From positions 1,674,001 through 1,738,000 of the forward strand of contig NZ_CP052860.1 in assembly GCF_012935715.1 (NCBI RefSeq): a DNA stretch of 64,000 nucleotides, read 5' to 3'. Of the stretch, positions 27,794-36,557 are shown one piece after another. The DNA comes from Pseudomonas sp. ADAK13. Lineage in GTDB: Bacteria; Pseudomonadota; Gammaproteobacteria; Pseudomonadales; Pseudomonadaceae. Under the pieces are notes generated by a model. That model did no database searches and was not told the DNA's origin. It worked only from the letters and a program-made list of their open reading frames with translations. The first letter of the stretch is position 1. Each line of letters begins with the position of its first letter. Position numbers and translations under genes: made by a program.

Positions 27794-29671
27794 ATGCACT
27801 CCAAGCGCCTTACATATGGCTCAAATCGCGTTTTCGACTTCCTCTGTTTGTGGATTCTGCCCATAGGCTTGCTGTTGCTACTGAGTTCGCTGTTTTTTGT
27901 CACCAATCGAAATGTCCTGCACAGGTTCTACTACCTGCTGTTCGCCGCGCCGACACTGTTGCTGCTGTGCCTGCGCCCGACGGAATTCAAGCAGGTATTG
28001 CGCGAGCCCCTGGCGATTGCCTTCCTGGTTTTCTCGGGCTGGGCGCTCACAAGCCTGCTCTGGAGCCCTGAGGCCACGACAGACTCCGACCTGTTCAAGC
28101 GGCCACCGAATACCTTCACGTTGTTTGTCGGCTTCGGACTGTTGTTGCATTACCGCAGCGAACTGTTCAAGCCGATCTTCTTCTGTGCCGCGCTGATTGC
28201 GCTGATATCGAGCGCCTGCAGCCTGGTGGCTTTTGCTCCCCACCTCTCGGATGGCTCGCGAATGATCGGCGGGCGTGGCGCTCTTGATAATCCGCTGCTG
28301 AGCTCTCACGTATTCGGATTCTTCTGCGTGTACTGGCTGTACGTATGCATGACCACCAAGCGTGCGCACGTACTCTGGTTCAGCGTTCCAGCGCTGGCAA
28401 TCATGGCCGCCGCGGTGCTGGCCACCGGTTCGAGAACACCGATGGTTGCACTGGTCCTCGCCGTGCTCTGGATGAGTTTCACCAGTCGCAATCGTCGCTC
28501 GGCCCTGCTGATCGGCTGTATGGCGCTGGGAGCTGCAGCACTGTTGCTGTTCTATCCCGAACTGATCACCAATCGTGGCAGCTCGTTCCGTTTCGAACTC
28601 TGGGGCATGTCGCTTGCGCGTATCGCCGAACATCCCTGGATCGGCCACAGCTACGACTCAGAGCTGTACCTGACGCTTACCGACGGGTATCAACTGCGCG
28701 AACCCCACAGCTTTGCTCTGGGTGTGCTGTACTACGTCGGCATCATTGGCTTCATCCCGTGGGCCTTCATGCTCGTTTGGGGCTTGTACAAAAGTTTCAA
28801 GGCCCGCGCACAACCGCTGTTCATCCTGGCCTCGTCATTGCTGGCCTACGGCATCGGTGCCGGCCTGACCGAAGGCGGCGGGATTCTCTCGCGGCCAAAA
28901 GAGCACTGGTTTCTGCTATGGATCCCGCTGGCACTGATCGCCGGACTGAGCATCGCCCAGCGTCGCCGCAGCCTGCTGCGCATGCCCGTTCAAAGCCTGA
29001 AGCGTCAAGATTTCGAGCAGTTGTGCACCAATGCTCACGTGATTGAAGCCGATGGCCTGGGCCCAAAGGTCCTGCGCCTGGAAGACGGGAGCTTCCTCAA
29101 GCTGTTCCGCCCACGTCGCTGGTATACCTCAGGCAGCTTCAACCCCTATTCGGAGCGTTTCGCCAGCAACAGCGAGCAACTGCGAGCCTTGGGCGTTCCA
29201 TCGCCAATCATCCTCAATCTCTACCAGTTACAGGATGCCAGCAGCGCCGTACGTTATCAGCCACTGCCCGGCCTGACCCTGCGCCAAGCGCTGCAAAGCC
29301 TGGACAGTAGCCTGCGGGAATCGCTGATTGAGCGGTTCGGCGGGTTCATGGCCCAGCTTCACGAGCGCGGGATCTACTTCCGCTCCCTGCACCTGGGCAA
29401 CGTACTGTTGATGGATGACGGCGAGTTCGGCCTGATCGACGTGGCCGACATGCGCATCTACCCGTCAGCCCTGCGTAACGCCCTGCGCCAGCGCAACCTG
29501 CGGCACATGCAACGTTATCCACAAGACCGTAATTGGCTGTTCGAAACCCATTTCGAGCAATTGGCCAAGGGCTATGCCTCGGCGGCCTCGCCAAGCGCCA
29601 CGGCGAAGATCCGTGAGCAGGTGCTGAAGCTCAATCGTCCGGTCGCGCAGGTAGCGAACCCGGCCAAGTGA
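27794..29671 (+). CDS. O-antigen ligase (WaaL-type) fused to a C-terminal kinase-like domain
   Basis: 625 residues. Residues 1 to about 395 contain 10-12 membrane segments with the O-antigen ligase/polymerase pattern, including the large periplasmic loop with EHPWIGHSYDSELY. This would attach O-antigen to the lipid A-core in the periplasm. Residues about 400-625 form a soluble protein-kinase-like domain (PKVLRLEDGSFLKLF, then YFRSLHLGNVLL and FGLIDVADM). In PAO1 two separate genes, PA4998 (kinase-like) and PA4999 (waaL), lie here. In the catalytic loop Ser stands where Asp is usual (SLHLGN rather than DLHPGN), so activity is uncertain. The 5' half is less GC-rich than its neighbours, suggesting horizontal exchange. 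ATG at 27794. Confidence 0.82.
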   Translation: MHSKRLTYGSNRVFDFLCLWILPIGLLLLLSSLFFVTNRNVLHRFYYLLFAAPTLLLLCLRPTEFKQVLREPLAIAFLVFSGWALTSLLWSPEATTDSDLFKRPPNTFTLFVGFGLLLHYRSELFKPIFFCAALIALISSACSLVAFAPHLSDGSRMIGGRGALDNPLLSSHVFGFFCVYWLYVCMTTKRAHVLWFSVPALAIMAAAVLATGSRTPMVALVLAVLWMSFTSRNRRSALLIGCMALGAAALLLFYPELITNRGSSFRFELWGMSLARIAEHPWIGHSYDSELYLTLTDGYQLREPHSFALGVLYYVGIIGFIPWAFMLVWGLYKSFKARAQPLFILASSLLAYGIGAGLTEGGGILSRPKEHWFLLWIPLALIAGLSIAQRRRSLLRMPVQSLKRQDFEQLCTNAHVIEADGLGPKVLRLEDGSFLKLFRPRRWYTSGSFNPYSERFASNSEQLRALGVPSPIILNLYQLQDASSAVRYQPLPGLTLRQALQSLDSSLRESLIERFGGFMAQLHERGIYFRSLHLGNVLLMDDGEFGLIDVADMRIYPSALRNALRQRNLRHMQRYPQDRNWLFETHFEQLAKGYASAASPSATAKIREQVLKLNRPVAQVANPAK

Positions 29672-29698
29672 TGGTTTGAATCGCCGGGGTTCCAGGCC

Positions 29699-29729
29699 CC
29701 GGGCCATTGCGGTGAACGCAATGGCCCGG
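29699..29729. terminator. Strong hairpin between convergent ligase and glycosyltransferase genes
   Basis: CCGGGCCATTGCG / CGCAATGGCCCGG, a perfect 13-bp stem with a 5-nt loop (GTGAA). No long T run. Confidence 0.6.
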
Positions 29730-29737
29730 CCAAAGCC

Positions 29738-30622
29738 CTATGAACTGCGCTGCGGTGCCAGGTACAACCGCACCAACCCACGCAAGGTCTTGCGACCCCA
29801 GAACTTCAACGGAATCTGCTTGAGGATCTCCCGCGCCAGTGGGCGGTCGCGGTCAGCCGTCTTGAGGAACATCGAGTTCAGGAAGTTGTAGCGAACCTGA
29901 TCATAGGCAGGGTGATCGCTGAACAGCCCGTAGGTCTTGAGGATGTTCTGGATCATGTAGCGATGATTCTTGTAGGTGTTGGTCGCATGCTGGCGATAGC
30001 GCGCCATCACCACGTTCAACACGTCGATGGTGTAGCCGGCGTGGGTGATCTTCAATTCGATCAGCAAGTCTTCCAGCGGAATCAGCGGATCGAAACCGCC
30101 GACCTCTTCCAGCGCCTGCTGGCGGATCATAAGGGTCGGCGCCGGGGGAAAGGGCTTGCGATCCATGAACAGGTCATCGAAATCCAGGCTGCGAAACGGC
30201 AGATCGCGGCGCTGCTTCTTCTCCGGGTACGGCTTGCCGTCACCGTCAATCAACTCGATATTGCCGGCACAGATGCCCACCTTCGGCTTGTCTTCCATGT
30301 AGGCAACCTGGGTGGCAATGCGCTCGGGCAGCATGATGTCATCGGAGCCGAATGGCGCGATCAGGCTGCCTTTGGCGCGGGCGATGGCACCGTTCAGGGT
30401 GTTGGTCAGGCCCTGGTTCTGCTGGACCTGGAAGTCAAACCCATGCTCGGCCTGCAAGCGCTGGATGCGCTCCACACTGTCATCCTTGGAGCCATCGTCC
30501 ACCACCAGCAACTCAATGTTGGGGTAGGTCTGGCCGAGCACACTGAGGATGCTCTGCTCGATGTACGGGCCGTGGTTGTAAGACGCAATGATCACTGTGA
30601 CCAGGGGTTGCTGCAGACTCAT
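29738..30622 (-). CDS. GT2 glycosyltransferase, WapR-type core rhamnosyltransferase candidate
   Basis: 294 residues of the GT-A fold, family 2. Motifs: VTVIIASYNHGPYIEQSI, LLVVDDGSKDDS, and the DxD-like FGSDDIM. The neighbour order (ligase, this gene, Ssg-type gene) equals PA4999-PA5000-PA5001, where PA5000 is WapR, the alpha-1,3-rhamnosyltransferase that makes the O-antigen acceptor site. Function is assigned by position and family, not by specific residues. Overlaps the next gene by 4 bp. Confidence 0.72.
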   Translation of the reverse strand: MSLQQPLVTVIIASYNHGPYIEQSILSVLGQTYPNIELLVVDDGSKDDSVERIQRLQAEHGFDFQVQQNQGLTNTLNGAIARAKGSLIAPFGSDDIMLPERIATQVAYMEDKPKVGICAGNIELIDGDGKPYPEKKQRRDLPFRSLDFDDLFMDRKPFPPAPTLMIRQQALEEVGGFDPLIPLEDLLIELKITHAGYTIDVLNVVMARYRQHATNTYKNHRYMIQNILKTYGLFSDHPAYDQVRYNFLNSMFLKTADRDRPLAREILKQIPLKFWGRKTLRGLVRLYLAPQRSS

Positions 30623-31767
30623 GCTCTACCTACTTCACGCAGACCGGTTTCGATCAGGTTCAAATACTTGTGCCGGAACTCGTCCAGGGTGTGGTTTTCT
30701 TCCAGGTAGCGGAACACTTGTTCGCCCTTGGCGCGCAGCTCTTCGTCGCTCAGCGCCAGGTACGTGTCCAGCGCCGCCGCCAGTTGCTCGACATTGCCCG
30801 GGTCATGGGACAGGCCGCCCGCCCCCTGCACCAACGGCAACATCGCCGGGCCGTTGGAAGCGATGACCGGCAGATGCCCGCTCATGCCTTCCAGCAACGC
30901 CAGGCCCAGGCCTTCGAACAGCGACGGCATAGTCCAGATATCGAAACCACGCACGTACTTCATGCCATCTTCACGGAAGCCCAGCAGGTGCGCACGGCCG
31001 GTCAGCCCCAGGCGCGCGATGTCGGCAAGCAGGTCTGCTTCGGCGCGGCCGGAGCCGATAATGCCCACCTGGGCCTCAGGGTATTTGTCCTTGAGGGTCG
31101 CGAAGGCTTGCAGCAAATGGGTATGGCCCTTGATTGGCACCAGTCGGCCCAGGGCGCCAATCATCCGTGCATCCAGCGGCAAGCCCAGAGCCTTGCGCGC
31201 TTCATCGCGAGGCAATTGCAAGGCTTCGGCCTGGGGAATGTCGATGGCGTTGGTGACATACGTGGTGTTTTCACGGGTGAACCCACAGTTGAGGTCCACC
31301 AGGTAATCCTTGACCGCCTCTGATACGCCGACGAACCGCCACGCCGGGCTGACCCACTTCTGGGTCTGGCGGCGGCGGTAGCCACGGGCGTACTCGCCAA
31401 AACCGTGGGAGATGCCGATGCACAGGGGGATCTTCAGCCAACGGTTGAGGGAGAGCATCATGTTGACCGACTTGAAGCGGTTACAGATGACCACGTCGAA
31501 TTTCTGCTCGCGGCAATACTTGTAGATCTGCCACATGGCGCCGAAACGAATGCCCTTGAGGGATTTTTCCGGCAGCTCGAAATAATGGGAGTGTTCAGCC
31601 ACGCTCAGGGGCTGGCCGGGCAGCGGACGGCCGCTGAGGAACCCGGATGTGACCTCGAAACGTTCAGCCGGCAAGGCCTTGACGATCTGCTCGCCGAGGT
31701 CGGCAAAGTCATGGGTCTTGACGTTGTAGTCCGGCTGTAACTGCAAAACCTTGAAACGAGGCTTCAT
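30619..31767 (-). CDS. GT4 glycosyltransferase, Ssg-like
   Basis: 382 residues of the GT-B fold. The C-terminal Glycos_transf_1 half has RMIGALGRLVPIKGHTHLLQ and the donor-binding SLFEGLGLALLEGMSGHLPV (EX7E). The position next to a WapR-type gene matches PA5001 (ssg), a gene linked to LPS or exopolysaccharide assembly and surface-related phenotypes in pseudomonads. Sugar donor and acceptor are unknown. Preceded by dnpA with a likely terminator between them. Confidence 0.72.
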   Translation of the reverse strand: MKPRFKVLQLQPDYNVKTHDFADLGEQIVKALPAERFEVTSGFLSGRPLPGQPLSVAEHSHYFELPEKSLKGIRFGAMWQIYKYCREQKFDVVICNRFKSVNMMLSLNRWLKIPLCIGISHGFGEYARGYRRRQTQKWVSPAWRFVGVSEAVKDYLVDLNCGFTRENTTYVTNAIDIPQAEALQLPRDEARKALGLPLDARMIGALGRLVPIKGHTHLLQAFATLKDKYPEAQVGIIGSGRAEADLLADIARLGLTGRAHLLGFREDGMKYVRGFDIWTMPSLFEGLGLALLEGMSGHLPVIASNGPAMLPLVQGAGGLSHDPGNVEQLAAALDTYLALSDEELRAKGEQVFRYLEENHTLDEFRHKYLNLIETGLREVGRA

Positions 31768-31810
31768 AACTCTCCATGCTGCAATCTGGCTGCGGGCACG
31801 CAGCCCGGTG

Positions 31811-31841
31811 AAAAAGGGGCGGCAGGCACTGCAAGCCTGCC
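31811..31841 (-). terminator. Terminator downstream of dnpA
   Basis: On the minus strand GGCAGGC-TTGCAGT-GCCTGCC is followed by GCCCCTTTTT. It lies between dnpA and the Ssg-like gene, so these may not be fully co-transcribed. Confidence 0.6.
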
Positions 31842-31853
31842 TTCAATAAGGTC

Positions 31854-33260
31854 TCAATCCTGCTTCAACACCCAGAGCAACTCATGACGGCGCACCGCTT
31901 TGCGGAAGAATTCATTCTCTCCGTAAGGCGATGGACTGCGGGCCGCCAGTAATTGCTGCAACCACCTGCGCACGCGACGCTTGAACGGCGCCCGCGGCTG
32001 CAAGTCGTGCATCATGCCTAAGGCCATGGCCTTGTCCTGCTGCTGGCTCAGCGTCAGCGGCAAGCTGCACGGCACCAGCTCAAGCGCGGTATCAAAACGC
32101 GGCGGCAACGCCACGCCAGCGCCCGAGTCGCCCATGGGCCAGCGGTCGTTATCATGCAGGTGATTGGCGTAACCGAGCAATGTACCCGGCTGCCACTCCA
32201 GGCCTAGCAGGGCTTCGAGAATCGCGGCGTGCGCACAGATATGATCCGGGTGCGGATCCAGCAGCGGCGTCGGCAACACGATCACCTGGGGGCGCGCCTT
32301 GAGCAGCAAGGCCCGCAGGTCGGCAATCAGGTTGTTCCAGGTCGGCGCGCCGTCTACATCCCCGGGCAAGGCCAGGGTATTGAACTGGCGAAACAGCCGC
32401 GTATCGTCCAAACCGGCTTCCCGGGAAGCCTGGGGCTGATCCGGCGCAGCCTGCATCGCCGGCAGCTGCATGCAGAAGTAACCCAACTGCACGCAGTGCG
32501 CCTCGGGAACGCCCGCCCAGCGTGGCACGGTAACGCTATCCCAGGCACGCAGGCGGCCTTTGAGCCGTGCGGCATCCGCCTTGGGCATGCCCATTTGTTG
32601 ATAGTGATCGGCTTCGATTTCGCCCGCCGTGAGGGTGACGATCCAGCTCTCATCGGCCTGGCTGTAAAGGCTGAAGGCGGCCAATTCGGCATCGTCGGCA
32701 TGAGGGGCGATCACCATCACCCGTTGGCGACGGTAATCCGGCTGGCGGAACCGCCACAGCGTCGGCTGCCCCTTGATCCGGCAGAAGCGCCCGCGCAAAC
32801 GAAGCTTGCCGGCGGCCAGTGCTTCGCCCGCGCCGGTCAGGTTGAGGTAACGCCGACCCGCGACGCCACGCTCGAAGACTTGCCGGTCCGGCGTCTCAAG
32901 GCCCAGCACATCTATTGCGGGGTCAAGAAAACGTCCGAGCCAGGCGCTTTTGAGCTCAATACCGACGATCAGGGTTTCATCGCCCACCAAGGGCGTGTCC
33001 AACACCAGCCGCCCCGCCTCAAGACGCAGCCCCGCGCACTCGCTCCCCTCGGGAAACGCGTACTCATAGTCGTCTTTAGGCGAGTAGAACAGGTGATCGG
33101 CAAACCAGGCTTCATGGGCGCCCCACAGCACCACGGCCAGCACCGGCGGTAACCACCAGGCCACCAGCACACCGACCGCCACCAACAGCAACAGGCCAAC
33201 CAACAGCGCGATGCGCTTGTTGCGCCGATGCTGCTTGAGGAGTTGCTGCTTGCGGCTCAT
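31854..33260 (-). CDS. dnpA: DnpA-type PIG-L deacetylase
   Basis: 468 residues. An N-terminal basic region and one membrane segment (about residues 15-38) precede a PIG-L deacetylase domain with VIAPHADDAELAAFS (the AHxDDxE zinc motif) and the HxxH motif in PHPDHICAHAAI. In P. aeruginosa PA5002/DnpA is reported to affect fluoroquinolone persistence; its physiological substrate in the LPS core region is thought to be an N-acetylated sugar. Start MSRKQQLLKQ at 33260, 9 codons after an earlier in-frame Met. Start overlaps the mig-14 gene by 4 bp. Confidence 0.82.
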   Translation of the reverse strand: MSRKQQLLKQHRRNKRIALLVGLLLLVAVGVLVAWWLPPVLAVVLWGAHEAWFADHLFYSPKDDYEYAFPEGSECAGLRLEAGRLVLDTPLVGDETLIVGIELKSAWLGRFLDPAIDVLGLETPDRQVFERGVAGRRYLNLTGAGEALAAGKLRLRGRFCRIKGQPTLWRFRQPDYRRQRVMVIAPHADDAELAAFSLYSQADESWIVTLTAGEIEADHYQQMGMPKADAARLKGRLRAWDSVTVPRWAGVPEAHCVQLGYFCMQLPAMQAAPDQPQASREAGLDDTRLFRQFNTLALPGDVDGAPTWNNLIADLRALLLKARPQVIVLPTPLLDPHPDHICAHAAILEALLGLEWQPGTLLGYANHLHDNDRWPMGDSGAGVALPPRFDTALELVPCSLPLTLSQQQDKAMALGMMHDLQPRAPFKRRVRRWLQQLLAARSPSPYGENEFFRKAVRRHELLWVLKQD

Positions 33261-34153
33261 ACGCTGAACACCGGCACCGGGTTGCACCAGCGCTCCTTGT
33301 ATTCACGATCGGAACGGCCGAATGAAAAACGCAGCGGCTTGTCGCTCGCCCGCGCCTGCTCCCAGGCACTTTGGGTGTTGAGGAAACTCAGCACGCTACC
33401 GGGGCTGAACGCCTTGGTTTCAGGGTCGACACCCCCGTTGACGTACTCGGCACTGACCCACGCCGGCGCCTGCACCTGATACACCAGTTGCACGGCAATC
33501 GCGGCGTCATTGAGAAACAGCACCGAGCCGAACAGAAATTCCTTGAGCAACTCCAGCACTTCGGCCAGACGCTCGGCACCCGCTGCAGGGAAACCCCAGC
33601 GTCGCTGGAACAGGTCGCAGTAAATCGCCGCCAACTCACTGCTGGAAAACTCGCTGACCGCCCGCACCACGCCGCCCGCCTCTTCCAGCAAGCGCAATTC
33701 ACGACGCTGGTTGTAGCGAAACTTCTTCGACAGTTCTTCCGGTGTGCGCGCCATGGCCAACTGCTCGGCCTGGGGCTTGAGGGTGCTCACGCGCCCTTCA
33801 TTCAGCGCCGACAGATAACGCGCGCGATGGCGCAACGGCAACTGCGCATCGGCGGCAATCGGCAGGATGATCTCGGCGTTACCCAGATCGAACAGGCCTT
33901 TTTTGCCTTTGCGCTTGAGCACGTCCTTGGACAAGGCCAGGTCGCGCCCCCAGGTGGCAATCGCGCCTTTCAGCTCGCCATCCTGCTCCCAGCCCAGGTA
34001 ACGCACGGGAATCTGTGCCAGGTGCGCCAGCCGCTCGATAATCTGCGGATGAGTCGCCACGCTGCCGCCAAAACGCTGCCAGGCCTGGGCGTAAACCTCG
34101 GCCTCGACAGGCGTCCAGCCACGTTCACGCCAGCCCTGGAAGCGGTTCAGCAT
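33257..34153 (-). CDS. Mig-14 family protein
   Basis: 298 residues resembling Mig-14, a GNAT-like inner-membrane-associated protein linked in Salmonella and P. aeruginosa (PA5003) to antimicrobial peptide resistance. The middle part EELSKKFRYNQRRELRLLEE and the C-terminal LSFLNTQSAWEQARASDKPLR are family-like. The molecular activity is unknown. Its ATG directly follows the stop codon of the carbamoyltransferase gene (TAAATG), and its end overlaps dnpA by 4 bp, so the three genes are coupled. Confidence 0.75.
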   Translation of the reverse strand: MLNRFQGWRERGWTPVEAEVYAQAWQRFGGSVATHPQIIERLAHLAQIPVRYLGWEQDGELKGAIATWGRDLALSKDVLKRKGKKGLFDLGNAEIILPIAADAQLPLRHRARYLSALNEGRVSTLKPQAEQLAMARTPEELSKKFRYNQRRELRLLEEAGGVVRAVSEFSSSELAAIYCDLFQRRWGFPAAGAERLAEVLELLKEFLFGSVLFLNDAAIAVQLVYQVQAPAWVSAEYVNGGVDPETKAFSPGSVLSFLNTQSAWEQARASDKPLRFSFGRSDREYKERWCNPVPVFSV

Positions 34154-35911
34154 TTAAACCACAGCGTCATAAGGGTCTACGCCGTCCTTGACCACCAGGA
34201 TGTCTTCCATGATCAGGTACTGCAGGTCGGAGCCGAAGAACATGTTCAGCGCGTCGGTCGGCGAGCAGATCATCGCTTCGCCACGACGGTTGAGCGAAGT
34301 GTTCAGCGACACGCCGTTGCCGGTCAGTACTTCCAGCTCTTTCATCATGTCGTAGTAGCGCGGGTTGTACTCGCGCTTGAGCACCTGGGCGCGGGAGGTG
34401 CCATCTTCATGGACCACTTCCGGCACGCGGGTTTTCCACTCTTCCGACACTTCAAAGGTGAAGGTCATGAACGGCGCCGGGTGATCGACCTTGATCATCT
34501 GTGGCGCGACGGTGTCGAGCATCGACGGGCAGAAAGGCCTCCAGCGCTCGCGGAACTTGATCTGGTGGTTGATCCGGTCAGCCACGCCGGTCGCGCTCGG
34601 GCAACCGATGATCGAACGCCCGCCCAAGGCACGCGGGCCAAACTCCATGCGGCCCTGGAACCAGGCCACCGGGTTGCCGTCGACCATGATCCTGGCGATG
34701 CGCTTGGGCATGTTTTCGATCTTGCGCCAGACCGGCTTGCTCTCGTGCTTGGCGCACGCGGCTATCACGTCTTCGTTGCTGTAGGACGGGCCGAGATAGA
34801 CGTGTTCCATCTTCTCTACCGGTACGCCACGGGCGTGGGACACGTAGGCTGCCGCACCCACCGCGGTGCCGGCATCGCCGGACGCCGGCTGCACGAACAG
34901 CTCCTTGACGTCGTCACGGGCGATGATTTTCTGGTTCAGCTTGACGTTCAGCGCACAGCCGCCAGCGAAGGCCAGCTTGCCGGTGTCTTTGAGGATGTCG
35001 CCCAGGTAATGGTCGATCATCTGCAACGCCAGCTTCTCGAACAGTGCCTGCATGCTGGCCGCGTAGTGGATGTACGGCTCGTCGGCGATGTCACCTTCGC
35101 GCTTTGGCCCCAGCCACTCGATCAATTTTGGCGAGAAGTAAAAACCCTTGCCCTTCTCTTTGTAGCGGCGCAGGCCGATGACGTTGGCGTAGTCGGTGTT
35201 GATCACCAGCTCGCCGTTTTCAAAGGAGGCCAGGCGCGAGAAATCGTACTTGCTGGCATCGCCATACGGCGCCATGCCCATGACCTTGAACTCACCGTCG
35301 AGCATCTCAAAACCGAGGAACTCGGTGATCGCGCCATACAGGCCGCCCAGGGAGTCCGGATCGTAGAATTCCTTGATCTTGTGGATCTTGCCGTTTTCGC
35401 CGTAGCCGAAGAAGGTCGTGGCGTACTCGCCCTTGCCGTCGATCCCGAGGATCGCGGTCTTCTCCTGGAAGCCCGAGCAGTGATAGGCGCTGGAGGCGTG
35501 GGCCAGGTGGTGTTCAACCGGTTCGATCTTGATTTTTTTCGGATCGAAGCCCAGTTGCTCCAGGCACCAGACGATCTTGTTGCGATAGCGCTTGTAGCGA
35601 CGGTTGCCCATCAGGATCGCGTCGAGGGCGCGGTCCGGGGCGTACCAGTAACGCTTGGCATAGTGCCAGCGGGCCTCGCCGAACAGGCTGATGGGGGCGA
35701 ATGGAATCGCGACCACGTCAACGTCGGAAGGCTTGATACCGGCCTGTTCCAGGCAGAACTTTGCCGATTCGTAGGGCATGCGGTTCTTTGCATGTTTGTC
35801 GCGTACGAAACGCTCTTCTTCGGCGGCCGCGATCAGCTTGCCGTCGATATACAAGGCTGCGGAAGGATCATGGCTAAGGGCGCCGGACAGGCCAAGAATC
35901 GTCAATGCCAC
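34154..35911 (-). CDS. Carbamoyltransferase (WapO/PA5005-type)
   Basis: 585 residues of the NodU/CmcH family. The N-terminal Kae1/TsaD-like half has metal-binding EHHLAHASSAYH and GIDGKGEYATTFFG; the C-terminal half has the YrdC-like region PVAWFQGRMEFGPRALGGRS. In P. aeruginosa PA5005 adds a 7-O-carbamoyl group to the second heptose of the LPS core; the location supports that role. First gene of the minus-strand group going down to the WapR-type gene. A 154-bp gap separates it from the lipoprotein gene. Confidence 0.82.
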   Translation of the reverse strand: MALTILGLSGALSHDPSAALYIDGKLIAAAEEERFVRDKHAKNRMPYESAKFCLEQAGIKPSDVDVVAIPFAPISLFGEARWHYAKRYWYAPDRALDAILMGNRRYKRYRNKIVWCLEQLGFDPKKIKIEPVEHHLAHASSAYHCSGFQEKTAILGIDGKGEYATTFFGYGENGKIHKIKEFYDPDSLGGLYGAITEFLGFEMLDGEFKVMGMAPYGDASKYDFSRLASFENGELVINTDYANVIGLRRYKEKGKGFYFSPKLIEWLGPKREGDIADEPYIHYAASMQALFEKLALQMIDHYLGDILKDTGKLAFAGGCALNVKLNQKIIARDDVKELFVQPASGDAGTAVGAAAYVSHARGVPVEKMEHVYLGPSYSNEDVIAACAKHESKPVWRKIENMPKRIARIMVDGNPVAWFQGRMEFGPRALGGRSIIGCPSATGVADRINHQIKFRERWRPFCPSMLDTVAPQMIKVDHPAPFMTFTFEVSEEWKTRVPEVVHEDGTSRAQVLKREYNPRYYDMMKELEVLTGNGVSLNTSLNRRGEAMICSPTDALNMFFGSDLQYLIMEDILVVKDGVDPYDAVV

Positions 35912-36065
35912 AGGGGTCTAGCCTCTTTTAGTCTGCATGCAGGCGCGTCACGCCTGAAAAAAGTGTGCTCCCCGCCTGGGCGAGAAACAGCTAAAGGGCG
36001 GGATTATAGCGTAAACACGTCCCGTGATGATCTAGGGATTGTGGCGACCGGTTGTCACTGCGGGC

Positions 36066-36407
36066 CTAGCGGAAAATCTCGATGCTGCCGTCCCTGTTCT
36101 GGCGGTAGACCGTGTAGGGCAGCACGAGGGTGTCGAGCAAGCCGGAGGCCACAAGCTCCGCAGCGAAGATCGGCAAGGAGCCGGAGGCATCGCGCGTGTG
36201 CTCTTTGGTGGTGTCGGGTGCGCCGTTCAATGTGCAAAAACCGTAGATCACCCCGCTGTAGATACGCGGCACGTTTTCACAATAACTGCGCGATTCCTTG
36301 AGGTTCTGGCTGGCGACGGCGTCTGGGCGAAACACCGTGTTGATGGTGCCGCAACCGCTGACCGAAAGGACAATAGCGGCGAGCAGTAGATTCTTTGCAG
36401 GATTCAT
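36066..36407 (-). CDS. YceK/YidQ-type small lipoprotein
   Basis: 113 residues starting MNPAKNLLLAAIVLSVSGCG, with the lipobox VSGC (Cys19). The mature part (YCENVPRIYSGVIYGFC, LVASGLLDTLVLPYTVY) is the YceK/YidQ family of small outer-membrane lipoproteins of unknown role. GGGAG lies 7-11 nt ahead of the ATG at 36407. It is divergent from the TonB receptor. The frame extends 30 codons further upstream without a good start. Confidence 0.72.
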   Translation of the reverse strand: MNPAKNLLLAAIVLSVSGCGTINTVFRPDAVASQNLKESRSYCENVPRIYSGVIYGFCTLNGAPDTTKEHTRDASGSLPIFAAELVASGLLDTLVLPYTVYRQNRDGSIEIFR

Positions 36408-36557
36408 GAGCAACTCCCTTTGGCAACAGTCAGACAGCTTAACCCAGGGTTGCGTAAGACATGGGCATCGGCAGACGGTAGGAAGAGTATTCGGCAAAGG
36501 CTGGCTGAATCGTTAAACTCGCGCGCTTTTGCGTGCTCTATGGATGTTGGTTTGCTC

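Noticed and set aside
33371..36301. A 976-codon forward frame over mig-14 and the carbamoyltransferase
   Set aside because: Antisense to two well supported genes; composition is typical of a shadow frame and no domain is seen.
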